From the NCBI RefSeq assembly GCF_022179805.1, contig NZ_BPUO01000005.1, forward strand, positions 62,001 to 126,000: DNA of 64,000 bases, written 5' to 3'. Below are positions 7,510 to 15,411 of the stretch, one piece after another. A program made the translations under genes and the position numbers. The stretch's first letter is position 1; the number at the start of each line of letters is the position of its first letter. The notes below the pieces were generated by a model that saw only the letters and a list, made by a program, of their open reading frames with translations, ran no database searches and was not told the origin of the DNA. The DNA comes from Cupriavidus pauculus (lineage in GTDB: Bacteria > Pseudomonadota > Gammaproteobacteria > Burkholderiales > Burkholderiaceae).

Positions 7510-9015
7510 TCAACCTTGGCTGCTGCTTCCTAGTTTCCACAGCGACTCCGACCGGGTACCCGTGCGGCAATATGCGAGGACGGGCTTTGGCAGCTCGGCC
7601 AACAATAATTCGAAGGCTGCCGCTTCGTTCAAGGTGATACGCCCCGATTCCATGGGCATGTAGTGCGCGACCATTCCAAGTGAGCGGGCAATCTCTGCAA
7701 CCTCTGCGAAGGCAATCTGATCTGCAGACTCTCCATCGTGACGGTTACAGACAATGGAGCGAAAACCGTTCGTATGTGCGATCCGTACGTCAGCGCGGTC
7801 TATCTGTGCCGCGACGCTCAGATCATTCGACAGATACTTGATCTGCAATGCCTGCGGACTTGTTCCCGCTTCCTGACAATTTTCGATGGCAAGGTGGAAG
7901 CACTCCACTGCAAAATCCACATCATCCTCCGTCGTGAAGCGCCCAAGACTCAACCGAACTGTACGTTGCGCGGCGTCTTCAGCGAGGCCAAGGCCGGTGA
8001 GCACGTGAGACACCTTGCCAGCCGCCGAATTGCAGGCAGACGTCGAGGAGATCGCGATATCGTCGGTCAGCATGGACGGGAGGAAATTGGGCAGAGCCAC
8101 CGTCAGACTCAGCGTGTGCGGGATACGGTCTGTGCGACTGGCGTTTTGGGTGACGACGCCCGACGCGCCCACACCATTCAGCAAACGCTCGCTCAGTTGC
8201 ACGATGCGCTGGTTGTCCGACGCCATTTCGGCGCGCGCCAACTCACAAGCCAATCCCATCCCGACAATCTGGTGCGTGGGAAGCGTTCCAGACCTCAAAC
8301 CCTGCTCATGTCCGCCGCCGTGCATCTGGCAAGCAATACGCGGCGTAACCTCGCGGCTCACATAGAGCGCGCCAATGCCTTTCGGGCCATAGAACTTGTG
8401 TGCTGACAGGGACAACAGGTCAATGCCCATCGCCTTGACATCAATCTCAGTCTTCCCTGCCGCTTGTGCTGCATCCACGTGCAGCAGCGCGCCAGCGGCG
8501 TGAACAACCCGCGAGATCTCGGCAATGTTGGTGAGAGTCCCAAGTTCATTGTTGACCATCATCAGTGAAACCAGTCCCGTGGTGTTGCTGCAAGCCGCTT
8601 CGACGGCAGCCAGGGAAATCTCGCCTGACGGGCTAGGCGAGAGATAGGTCACTGAGCCGCCAAGTCGCTCGAGGTGTTGCGCCGTATCCAGAATCGCCTT
8701 GTGCTCGAGCTTGCTGGTCACAAGATGGCGGCGACTCTGCTCGTCCTCGAAGAAACCCTTCAGCGCCAGGTTGTTCGACTCGGTCGCACCTGACGTCCAG
8801 ACAATCTCCGACGGGTCTGCGCCAATGAGTCCCGCGACCTGGGCTCGCCCTTGTTCGACGAGGTCCTTGGCTTTTAGCCCCGCAGCGTGAGAGTTCGACG
8901 CAGGGTTCCCGAAGACGCCGGAGACTCCCATGCAGTGAAACATCGCCTCCATGACACGCGGGTCGGCTGGCGTTGTGGCGGCGTAATCGAAGTAGCGGGG
9001 GGCGTCCGTGCGCAT
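7510..9015 (-). CDS. Cysteine desulfurase fused to a C-terminal DUF442/Blh-type domain
   Basis: A 501-residue fusion. Residues about 1-385 are an IscS/NifS-type PLP-dependent cysteine desulfurase: YFDYAATTPADPRV at the N-terminus, HVDAAQAAGK, the PLP lysine in LSAHKFYGPKG, and the catalytic cysteine in SSTSACNSAAGK. The last ~110 residues (YLSNDLSVAAQ to YCRTGTRSESLW) are a DUF442 (TIGR01244) domain, the dual-specificity-phosphatase-like module also found in Blh proteins of sulfide detoxification. The call would be sulfur release from cysteine with transfer or sensing by the second domain; the acceptor is unknown. ATG 9015 has AAGGA upstream; ATG 9027 is an alternative. Confidence 0.8.
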   Translation of the reverse strand: MRTDAPRYFDYAATTPADPRVMEAMFHCMGVSGVFGNPASNSHAAGLKAKDLVEQGRAQVAGLIGADPSEIVWTSGATESNNLALKGFFEDEQSRRHLVTSKLEHKAILDTAQHLERLGGSVTYLSPSPSGEISLAAVEAACSNTTGLVSLMMVNNELGTLTNIAEISRVVHAAGALLHVDAAQAAGKTEIDVKAMGIDLLSLSAHKFYGPKGIGALYVSREVTPRIACQMHGGGHEQGLRSGTLPTHQIVGMGLACELARAEMASDNQRIVQLSERLLNGVGASGVVTQNASRTDRIPHTLSLTVALPNFLPSMLTDDIAISSTSACNSAAGKVSHVLTGLGLAEDAAQRTVRLSLGRFTTEDDVDFAVECFHLAIENCQEAGTSPQALQIKYLSNDLSVAAQIDRADVRIAHTNGFRSIVCNRHDGESADQIAFAEVAEIARSLGMVAHYMPMESGRITLNEAAAFELLLAELPKPVLAYCRTGTRSESLWKLGSSSQG

Positions 9016-9078
9016 TGTTCCATCCATCCTTGCGAAGGAGAGAAATGCTACGACGAATGCTCTAGAACTTCTTTCTAA

Positions 9079-9403
9079 GTCTCACCCTAAGAGGTGAAGA
9101 GAATAGTATGCACTTCTACTTTTCAGTTAATTATGAGAATTTTATTCTATCCATCTGACAAAACCTGCGCTCGGATCTCCACCGCCGTGCGGCAGCTTGC
9201 GTAGAAACGGGCTAGGAGGCACGGGGATGCCAGCATAGTTCGGCGGGCAGGCAGTACTGGAGCCTAGAAACTCGCGAGACCCGGCGGGGTAACCAAAGGT
9301 CGCACCCTGGAAGGCGACCAGGCCGAAATGACCTGTGCGGCGCCCTACGGGAAGGCCGTTTCTCAAGCTATTCTGGAAGCGCGTCCCCATCACTAGCCTT
9401 CAA
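9079..9403. other. Gap with no recognisable gene
   Basis: This stretch between the desulfurase start and the next operator holds an 83-codon minus-strand frame at 9142-9393 (RTGHFGLVAFQGATFGYPAG), but it matches no family I recognise, and I do not see a convincing ribosome site. The AT-rich part at 9060-9145 probably contains the desulfurase promoter. The 9142-9393 frame is treated as unproven. Confidence 0.3.
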
Positions 9404-9454
9404 ATGTTCAATATACTGGACAAATGTTAGGTTTTTGCCTAGCATACTGAACAT
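9404..9454. promoter_or_regulatory. Operator/promoter of the HTH-DUF6036 module
   Basis: ATGTTCAATATACT (9404-9417) and AGCATACTGAACAT (9441-9454) are inverted arms matching at 12 of 14 positions; a nested ATGTTAGG/CCTAGCAT pair lies between them. The right arm ends at the base before the ATG at 9455. A TGGACA (9416-9421) and TAGCAT (9440-9445) pair could be -35/-10 elements, which would place the transcript start almost at the start codon. Autorepression by the HTH protein is the natural reading. Confidence 0.55.
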
Positions 9455-10147
9455 ATGATCTACTCTCGAGAAACGGACCCTCTTGTCGAGCGCCAGTTGC
9501 TTTTAACGCTGGGCGATCGGCTTCGGCGTCTTCGCAAGGCCAAGCGGCTGACGGCCAGTCAGTTGGCTGAGCAGGTAGGCATCTCGCGCACCACACTCGC
9601 ATCTGTCGAAGCTGGTGATCCGACGCCTTCGATCGGCACCTTACTCCGGGTCATGTCGGCTCTCGGTGTCGCGGGTGACTTCGCTTTGTTGGTGTCCGAC
9701 ACATTCCAGCCAGCCCCGCCGAAGTCCGCAGGATCGAACACGTATCGCGGCCGTCCCGAAATTCAGGTGACGATTAGGGCGGATTCGGCGCTTCATCAGG
9801 CACAAGATCTTCAGAGCATGGCGCTTCACGAAAGGGCGTTTCAGTTGTTGCGCGAGAATCCCGAACTCCGTCAGCGTGCACTCGACACTCTCGCAGCCTG
9901 GCGCGCCAAGGGTCCGTCTCGTTCAGAATCTCTCTGGCTTGAATGGGAGCACATTCTGGCGAATAAAACGTGGCGCAGGGCGCTGGGGCGTACGAAGCGC
10001 GCGCAGGAACTCAGGCAGGCATCCCCCTTGCCTACTCTGCTGCCAGAGGAGGTCCGCCGCGAGATAATTTCTCAGGTTCAGGCGCTCAAGAGAGGCGTCG
10101 TGATCGGCGATGTGCCCGAAGACGAGTCCGCTGGAGAACCACTATGA
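9455..10147 (+). CDS. XRE-type HTH regulator paired with a DUF6036 nucleotidyltransferase
   Basis: A 230-residue protein with an N-terminal XRE/HipB-like helix-turn-helix (about residues 17-71, LRRLRKAKRLTASQLAEQVG) and an alpha-helical C-terminal region without a domain I can name. It overlaps the downstream nucleotidyltransferase gene by ATGA (10144-10147), and a palindrome abuts its start. Two-gene pairs of this kind occur widely on mobile DNA and are thought to be toxin-antitoxin-like. No Shine-Dalgarno is visible before the ATG; a leaderless transcript would explain this. Confidence 0.75.
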   Translation: MIYSRETDPLVERQLLLTLGDRLRRLRKAKRLTASQLAEQVGISRTTLASVEAGDPTPSIGTLLRVMSALGVAGDFALLVSDTFQPAPPKSAGSNTYRGRPEIQVTIRADSALHQAQDLQSMALHERAFQLLRENPELRQRALDTLAAWRAKGPSRSESLWLEWEHILANKTWRRALGRTKRAQELRQASPLPTLLPEEVRREIISQVQALKRGVVIGDVPEDESAGEPL

Positions 10148-10698
10148 AGCGAGAGGATCTCGAGCACATCATTCGTGCGTCGGGCGTTATCACGGACGAG
10201 TACGAGTTCGTCATAGTCGGCAGCCAGTCCCTTCTTGGCGGGCATCCATATCCACCCGAGGTCTTCACCGCGTCGGCGGAGGCCGACATCTATCCGCTCC
10301 ATGCTCCCGAGAAGGCGGATGACATTGATGGCGCGATTGGCGAGGGCTCTCAATTCCACGAGTCGAATGGCTATTACGCGCAAGGCGTCGGCCCAGACAC
10401 CGCCGTATTGCCTGAAGGATGGTTGCGGCGAGTCGACAAGATCCAGAACGATGGTACGAGCAGCCGCATCGGATACTGTCTGAGCGCCATCGATCTATTT
10501 ATGGCCAAGGCCGTCGCGAATCGTGACAAAGACCGGGACTTCAACGTGGCGCTGCTGGTGTACGGCTACGTCGAGGCAGAGATGGCCGTTTCGATGGTCG
10601 ACCAGATGCCGATCGAAACTGCAGCAAAGGGCCGCCTGCGAGCTCGGGTCAAGCGCTGGGTGGGCATCGCTCAGGCACAGGTGATCGCAAAAGACTGA
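10144..10698 (+). CDS. DUF6036-family nucleotidyltransferase-fold protein, candidate toxin
   Basis: A 184-residue protein. The start has a nucleotidyltransferase-like glycine motif (FVIVGSQSLLGGHP), followed by SAEADIYPLHAPEKADDIDG in the place of the metal-binding acidic motif. The C-terminal helix carries the family signature DLFMAKAVANRDKDRDF. AbiEii and MenT toxins share this general plan and modify tRNA or other acceptors with nucleotides; whether this protein does is unknown. The second acid of the DxD motif looks replaced, so activity is uncertain. It is translationally coupled to the HTH gene. Confidence 0.7.
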   Translation: MKREDLEHIIRASGVITDEYEFVIVGSQSLLGGHPYPPEVFTASAEADIYPLHAPEKADDIDGAIGEGSQFHESNGYYAQGVGPDTAVLPEGWLRRVDKIQNDGTSSRIGYCLSAIDLFMAKAVANRDKDRDFNVALLVYGYVEAEMAVSMVDQMPIETAAKGRLRARVKRWVGIAQAQVIAKD

Positions 10699-10766
10699 GG
10701 AAGGCCAGGGAAACGCGAGTGGCCCCGCCTTTAGTCTGTCCCAATTTCATAGGTGCAGAAGTCTTT

Positions 10767-11480
10767 TTAAGGAGCCAGAGCGGTCGCATTCGGTGCCAGC
10801 GCCCGGTGTGCGCACAGTGCGAACAGGACGCTAACGGGGAGCGCTACCGCCCAATAGCCGGCGCAGCTAAACAGCAGGCCGCCAAGTATTGCGCCGGTCG
10901 CGAAGGCCAACACGCTCGGGATCATTTTGGCGAGTCGCTTGCTGATGGCGGCATGCTCTTCTGGCGTGCTCGGGCTGAGCAGGTCCACGATATCCACCAC
11001 AATCTGCGTGCTATTCCCTGTCATGATGGTGGTGGGTCCCAAATCGCTCAACGAGGTGCGTGACAGCGCATTCTGCACAGCCATTGCCGCCACAGCAAGC
11101 AGTCCCGTTAAGGTGGCGAGATATGCGCGGCTGTCGGGGCTGGCGGCGTGCATCGTCGTGCCGGCGATTGCAAACGCGATGAGCAACAGGCTCTCCAGAC
11201 CGACCAGCGGTACGACAGGGTCACGACCGCAGCGCAGGCGCGCGCGCTCAGAGATCCGGGTGAAGGCGACGACGCCGACAAAAATCGGCAGCGCGAGAAT
11301 CTTCAGCAGCAGGCCATTCTGAGTTCCCACCGCCTCCACGCCGATCATGATGATATTTCCCGTCACGTGAGCCGTGAACAGTCCTGCCAAGGCAATAAAG
11401 CCGATCACGTCTACGTATCCGGCGGCGAATGCGTACCCAGCACCTTCCGCGTTACGGGCAAAGTCTTTTAGAGGCGGCAT
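10767..11480 (-). CDS. DUF1275 (YoaK-like) membrane protein
   Basis: About 237 residues and six or more hydrophobic segments. The N-terminal motif GAGYAFAAGYVDVIGFIALAGLFTAHVTGN is the hallmark of DUF1275/YoaK proteins, whose function is unknown. ATG 11480 (MPPLKDFARNAEG) fits the usual family N-terminus; in-frame starts at 11513 and 11549 would add up to 23 residues. It stands alone, convergent with the DUF6036 gene, and probably marks the return to core-like DNA. Confidence 0.75.
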   Translation of the reverse strand: MPPLKDFARNAEGAGYAFAAGYVDVIGFIALAGLFTAHVTGNIIMIGVEAVGTQNGLLLKILALPIFVGVVAFTRISERARLRCGRDPVVPLVGLESLLLIAFAIAGTTMHAASPDSRAYLATLTGLLAVAAMAVQNALSRTSLSDLGPTTIMTGNSTQIVVDIVDLLSPSTPEEHAAISKRLAKMIPSVLAFATGAILGGLLFSCAGYWAVALPVSVLFALCAHRALAPNATALAP

Positions 11481-11558
11481 GTTTTCTCGAGCAAGTACCG
11501 TGTGTAACATCCGAAGCGCCACCCCGCTGAACCGGCGCGGTGGCGACATCCTGCGGAA

Positions 11559-12257
11559 TTAGTACTCGATCACCGGTGCATGCACCGGGGCGATGGACTC
11601 GTGTGCGGTCTGCGTGCGCTGCGCGGCCTTGTGCACCATCGTGTAGGCGTAGTCGATACCCATGCCGTAGGCGCCCGAGTGTTCCTTGGCCAGACCGGTC
11701 ACGGCGTCGTACGTTTCCTTGTTCTTCCAGTCACGCTGCCATTCCAGCAGCACCTGCTGCCAGGTGACCGGCACCACGCCGGCCTGGATCATGCGCTGCA
11801 TGGCGTAGTCGTGCGCTTCCTTGGTGGTGCCGCCCGACGCGTCGGCCACCATGTAGATCTCGTAGTCGCCTTCGAGCATGGCGGACAGCGCGAACGTGGT
11901 GTTGCAGACTTCGGTCCACAGGCCGGCCACGACGATCTTCTTGCGGCCGTTGGCGGCCAGCGAGTCGCGCACCTTCTGGTCGTCCCACGAATTCATCGAG
12001 GTGCGTTCCAGCGTTTGCTTGCCCGGGAAGACGTCGAGCAGTTCGGGGTAGGTGTAGCCGGAGAACGAATCGCTTTCCACCGTGGTGATGGTGGTGGGCA
12101 CGTCGAAGATCTTTGCTGCCTTGGCCAGGCCCACCACGTTGTTCTTCATGGTCTGGCGGTCCATCGACTGCACGCCGAAGGCCATCTGGGGCTGGTGGTC
12201 GATGATGATCAGCTGGCTGTTACGCGGGGTCAGGACTTGCAGCTTGGCGTTCGACAT
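11559..12257 (-). CDS. Isochorismatase-like cysteine hydrolase (YcaC-type)
   Basis: A 232-residue cytosolic hydrolase. The catalytic triad of the superfamily is visible: Asp in LIIIDHQPQM, Lys in GRKKIVVAG and Cys in LWTEVCNTTFAL. It resembles YcaC-type proteins, whose physiological substrate is unsettled, more than true isochorismatases or nicotinamidases. ATG 12257 (MSNAKLQV) follows a GGAGA ribosome site; the longer frame from 12287 lacks one. No pathway partner adjoins it. Confidence 0.8.
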   Translation of the reverse strand: MSNAKLQVLTPRNSQLIIIDHQPQMAFGVQSMDRQTMKNNVVGLAKAAKIFDVPTTITTVESDSFSGYTYPELLDVFPGKQTLERTSMNSWDDQKVRDSLAANGRKKIVVAGLWTEVCNTTFALSAMLEGDYEIYMVADASGGTTKEAHDYAMQRMIQAGVVPVTWQQVLLEWQRDWKNKETYDAVTGLAKEHSGAYGMGIDYAYTMVHKAAQRTQTAHESIAPVHAPVIEY

Positions 12258-12600
12258 GGTGATTCTCCGGTATAAAAGATAATTCAATGAATTTGAGGTT
12301 TTATCGGGCGGCGCGGGCTTCGCTTCGTTTGCTTCAGTGCGTTGCTGCGCTGTCCATGTGCAGAACTATAGCGGTCGCCCAACCGGAGGAAACAGGCTAT
12401 CGCTGTCATAGTTATTCAAAATAATTGAATTGATGGAAATGACGCGGAATACACGGCGCCCGGCGCTGGGCTTCTCAAGTTCCGGTCTGGGTGACCGACA
12501 ACCGAAATAGGTCAGTCCGATAACCCGCGGCGCAGGCAGGCGGTAGACCTTCATCAAGAGCAGTGGGCAACGATCCGCGCCGTTCGAATGGAGACAAGAA
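12258..12600. other. Divergent promoter region, no gene seen
   Basis: 343 bp between the hydrolase and the chemoreceptor. An AT-rich patch at about 12405-12435 (TTCAAAATAATTGAATT) may hold promoter elements. No coding sequence, strong palindrome or terminator stands out. Confidence 0.4.
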
Positions 12601-14226
12601 ATGATGAAGCACCCGTCGATCCGGGGCTCGCTGAGCCTGCTGGTCGCGTTTTTCGGGGTGGCGCTGCTGATTGGCGCCGCCGTGGGGCTGTATTCGATCA
12701 GCGCCGGCAACGACGCGCTGAAACAGACCTACACGGTGGATACGCCTGCCGTGGCCGATCTGGAAGCCAGCGCCAGCCAGTTGCTGCGGCTGCGGCTGGC
12801 ACTGGCCACCTATGCGTCGCTGACCGAACTCAATGACCAGGAAGGCGCCAGCGCGGTACTCAAGCGCTTTGACCAGTACCTCAAGAACGCCAACGAGCGC
12901 ATCGACCACTATCTGGCCGTGACCGGCAAGGGCGACGAGGAACAGCAGCGGCTGGTCAAGGACATGCAGGACAAGCGCGCCAAGTTCCTGAGCGATGGCG
13001 TGGAGCCCGCGTTAGCCGCGCTCAAGGCCGGCGACCGCCAGGCATTCCTGCAGCAGCAGGCGCACAAGCTGCCGCCGCTGTACAGCGCCTATGAGAAAGC
13101 CATGCTCGCGCTGGAAAAACTCCAGGTGACCTATGGCGAGCAGCGCTACAACGCCGCGCAGACGCGCTTCAAGCTCGTGATCTGGGCGGTGGCGGTGGGG
13201 CTGGCCGGTGCCTTGGTGCTGGGCCTGCTGGTGCGCTGGCTGATGATCCGCGCGATCGTCGCGCCCGTGGATGCGGCGGTGGCGCAGTTCCAGCGCATTG
13301 CCGGCGGCGACCTGACGGGCCGCGTGGAAGTGGCGTCGAGCCGCGAGATGGGCAAGCTGACCGGCGCGCTGCAGCAGATGCAGGCGTCGCTGATCGAAAC
13401 GGTAGGGACCGTGCGTGCCGGCACCGATGCCATCGGCACCGGCGTGGGCGAGATCTCCAGCGGCAATACCGACCTGTCCCAGCGCACCGAGGAGCAGGCC
13501 GCGTCGCTGGAGCAGACCGCCGCGAGCATGGAGGAACTGACCTCGACCGTGAAGCAGACCGCCGAGAATGCCCGCCATGCCAGCGAACTGGCGCGGGGCG
13601 CGTCCGACCTGGCCGCGCAGGGTGGGGACCTCACGCAGCAGGTGGTGGACACCATGCAGCACATCGTGGCCGATTCGCAGAAGATCGGCGACATCGTCGG
13701 CGTGATCGAGAGCATCGCGTTCCAGACCAATATCCTGGCCCTCAACGCCGCCGTGGAAGCCGCGCGTGCCGGCGAGCAGGGGCGCGGGTTTGCCGTGGTG
13801 GCGTCCGAGGTGCGCTCGCTGGCCCAGCGCAGCGCCGGCGCCGCGAAGGAAATCAAGGGCCTGATCGAGCTGTCGGCGAACCGCGTGGAATCGGGCGCCG
13901 GCCTGGTCGGCCGCTCGGGCGCGACCATGGGCGAGATCGTGACGGCCATCGCACGCGTCAGCGACATCATGAACGAGATTGCGGCGGCTGCCGTGGAGCA
14001 GAGCAGCGGCATCGACCAGGTGAACGTGGCCGTGACGCAGATGGATGAAGTGACGCAGCAGAACGCGGCGTTGGTGGAACAGGCTGCGGCGGCGGCCGGG
14101 GCGCTGGAGGAACAGGCGCAGCGGCTGTCGGCGGCGGTGGCGGTGTTCAGATTGGATGGGGTGGAGGCAACCGCGCGGCCGGAACGGCGCGGTGTGGGGC
14201 ACGGTGGGCGGTTGGCGTTGGCATAG
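12601..14226 (+). CDS. Methyl-accepting chemotaxis protein
   Basis: A 541-residue inner-membrane chemoreceptor: TM1 (about 12-34), a periplasmic four-helix-bundle sensor of Tar/4HB type (35-190), TM2 (about 192-213), a HAMP domain, and a cytoplasmic methyl-accepting signalling domain with the conserved tip [20 protein letters not shown]. The C-terminus lacks a CheR-binding NWETF pentapeptide, so adaptation probably depends on other receptors. It lies alone, with no che or ligand-uptake genes nearby, and the attractant cannot be predicted. The start follows GGAGA with two possible ATGs. Confidence 0.92.
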   Translation: MMKHPSIRGSLSLLVAFFGVALLIGAAVGLYSISAGNDALKQTYTVDTPAVADLEASASQLLRLRLALATYASLTELNDQEGASAVLKRFDQYLKNANERIDHYLAVTGKGDEEQQRLVKDMQDKRAKFLSDGVEPALAALKAGDRQAFLQQQAHKLPPLYSAYEKAMLALEKLQVTYGEQRYNAAQTRFKLVIWAVAVGLAGALVLGLLVRWLMIRAIVAPVDAAVAQFQRIAGGDLTGRVEVASSREMGKLTGALQQMQASLIETVGTVRAGTDAIGTGVGEISSGNTDLSQRTEEQAASLEQTAASMEELTSTVKQTAENARHASELARGASDLAAQGGDLTQQVVDTMQHIVADSQKIGDIVGVIESIAFQTNILALNAAVEAARAGEQGRGFAVVASEVRSLAQRSAGAAKEIKGLIELSANRVESGAGLVGRSGATMGEIVTAIARVSDIMNEIAAAAVEQSSGIDQVNVAVTQMDEVTQQNAALVEQAAAAAGALEEQAQRLSAAVAVFRLDGVEATARPERRGVGHGGRLALA

Positions 14227-14251
14227 TTGTGTAGGTGTTGCGACTGGTTAT

Positions 14252-14425
14252 AGCTCCCCTCTCCCGCGTGCCTTGGGTTTTTTGGCTCCCCTCTCCCGCT
14301 TGCGGGAGAGGGGCTGGGGGGAGAGGGCAACGCGGTTCTGCTTGCCGACATTTCGCAATTTGAACCGCTGACCCTCTCCCCCAACCCCTCTCCTGTCCGT
14401 CTTGCGGGAGAGGGGAGCAAACCAG
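14252..14425. repeat. Cluster of CCCCTCTCCCGC hairpin repeats
   Basis: Three related copies of a CT-rich element. The best is a perfect 12-bp stem, CCCCTCTCCCGC (14288-14299) and GCGGGAGAGGGG (14302-14313), with a 2-nt loop. A half copy lies at 14253-14267 and a second interrupted hairpin at about 14384-14416. The same stem recurs at 41373-41409. It follows the chemoreceptor gene and could stop transcription, but the multicopy form suggests a dispersed intergenic repeat. The rest of 14227-14523 is empty. Confidence 0.7.
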
Positions 14426-14523
14426 CGCGGAAGCAGGCAGCGGAGGGGAGCAACCCCGCGAGGAAGCAAACGAGGGGCATTCCATGCGACCATACCCGCC
14501 TGACCCTCCCCAACAAAAACAAC

Positions 14524-15402
14524 ATGACCCCCTGGCTCTCCCGCGTCGCGGCGGCATTCGCCTGCGCCGCTGCCTGCCTCGTCACGCCAGCCCAGGCGGC
14601 GGACACCTCGGCCACGCTGACCATCACCGCCGGCGCGCAGCAGAAGACCTTTACGCGTGATGCGCTGCTCAAGGACCCGCGTCTGGTCAGCGTGACGGTC
14701 GACGACGACAACTACAAGCGCCGCATGACGTTCAAGGCCATTCCGATGGCGGCGTTGCTGGCGGGCTTGCCGCAGTCGGCCGATGGCAGCGCCACCACGG
14801 CGGCCACAGACGGCTACGTCTCGCACCTGCCGCTGGGGCTGCTGCTGGCCGACCAGCCCAACGGCCCGCGCGCCTGGCTGGCGGTGGAGAACCCGGCGCG
14901 GCCGTGGCCGAAGCTGAAGGGCCAGGACATCGGCCCTTATCGGCTGATCTGGACCGTGCCCAAGGCGTCGACCCAGACGGTCAGGATTACCGAAAGCCTG
15001 TGGACCTGGGCAATTGCCCGCATCGATATCGGCGCCACGGCGGCCGAGCGTTTCGCGGTGATCCGCCCGGCCGAAAGCGAGCCGGCCGATGGCCCGGTGA
15101 TGCGCGGCTTTGCCGCGTTCCAGCGCGTCTGTTTCTCGTGCCATTCGATGAACCGCGCTGGCGACGCTCACCTGGGGCCTGACCTGAACGTGCCTCACAA
15201 CCCCGTGGAATACCTGGGCGACGAGCGGCTGGCAGCGCTCGTCCGCAACCCGCAGTCGCTGCACTGGTGGCCAGGCTCGAAGATGCCTTCGATCGACGAG
15301 AAGACGCTGTCCGACGCCGAACTCAAGGACCTGCTGGCCTACCTGCACCACATGGCGGGCCGCAAGGCGCCCGCCGAGACCCCGGCGGCGCCCAAGCCCT
15401 GA
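14524..15402 (+). CDS. Exported c-type cytochrome with an N-terminal oxidoreductase-like domain
   Basis: A 292-residue protein with a Sec signal peptide (cleavage after AQAA, about residue 26). The middle third (TLTITAGAQQKTFTRDALLKD, FKAIPMAALLAGL) resembles the substrate-binding half of molybdopterin/sulfite-oxidase-like proteins without a visible cofactor cysteine. The C-terminal part is a monohaem cytochrome c with CFSCH (about residue 202) and a likely distal Met in SKMPS. It probably carries electrons in the periplasm; donor and acceptor are unknown. It converges on the acyl-CoA synthetase gene with only 9 bp between stops. Confidence 0.75.
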   Translation: MTPWLSRVAAAFACAAACLVTPAQAADTSATLTITAGAQQKTFTRDALLKDPRLVSVTVDDDNYKRRMTFKAIPMAALLAGLPQSADGSATTAATDGYVSHLPLGLLLADQPNGPRAWLAVENPARPWPKLKGQDIGPYRLIWTVPKASTQTVRITESLWTWAIARIDIGATAAERFAVIRPAESEPADGPVMRGFAAFQRVCFSCHSMNRAGDAHLGPDLNVPHNPVEYLGDERLAALVRNPQSLHWWPGSKMPSIDEKTLSDAELKDLLAYLHHMAGRKAPAETPAAPKP

Positions 15403-15411
15403 GCGCGCGAC

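Noticed and set aside
9142..9393. 83-codon minus-strand frame between the desulfurase and HTH genes
   Set aside because: No recognisable domain and no convincing ribosome site; kept only as a note in the gap entry.
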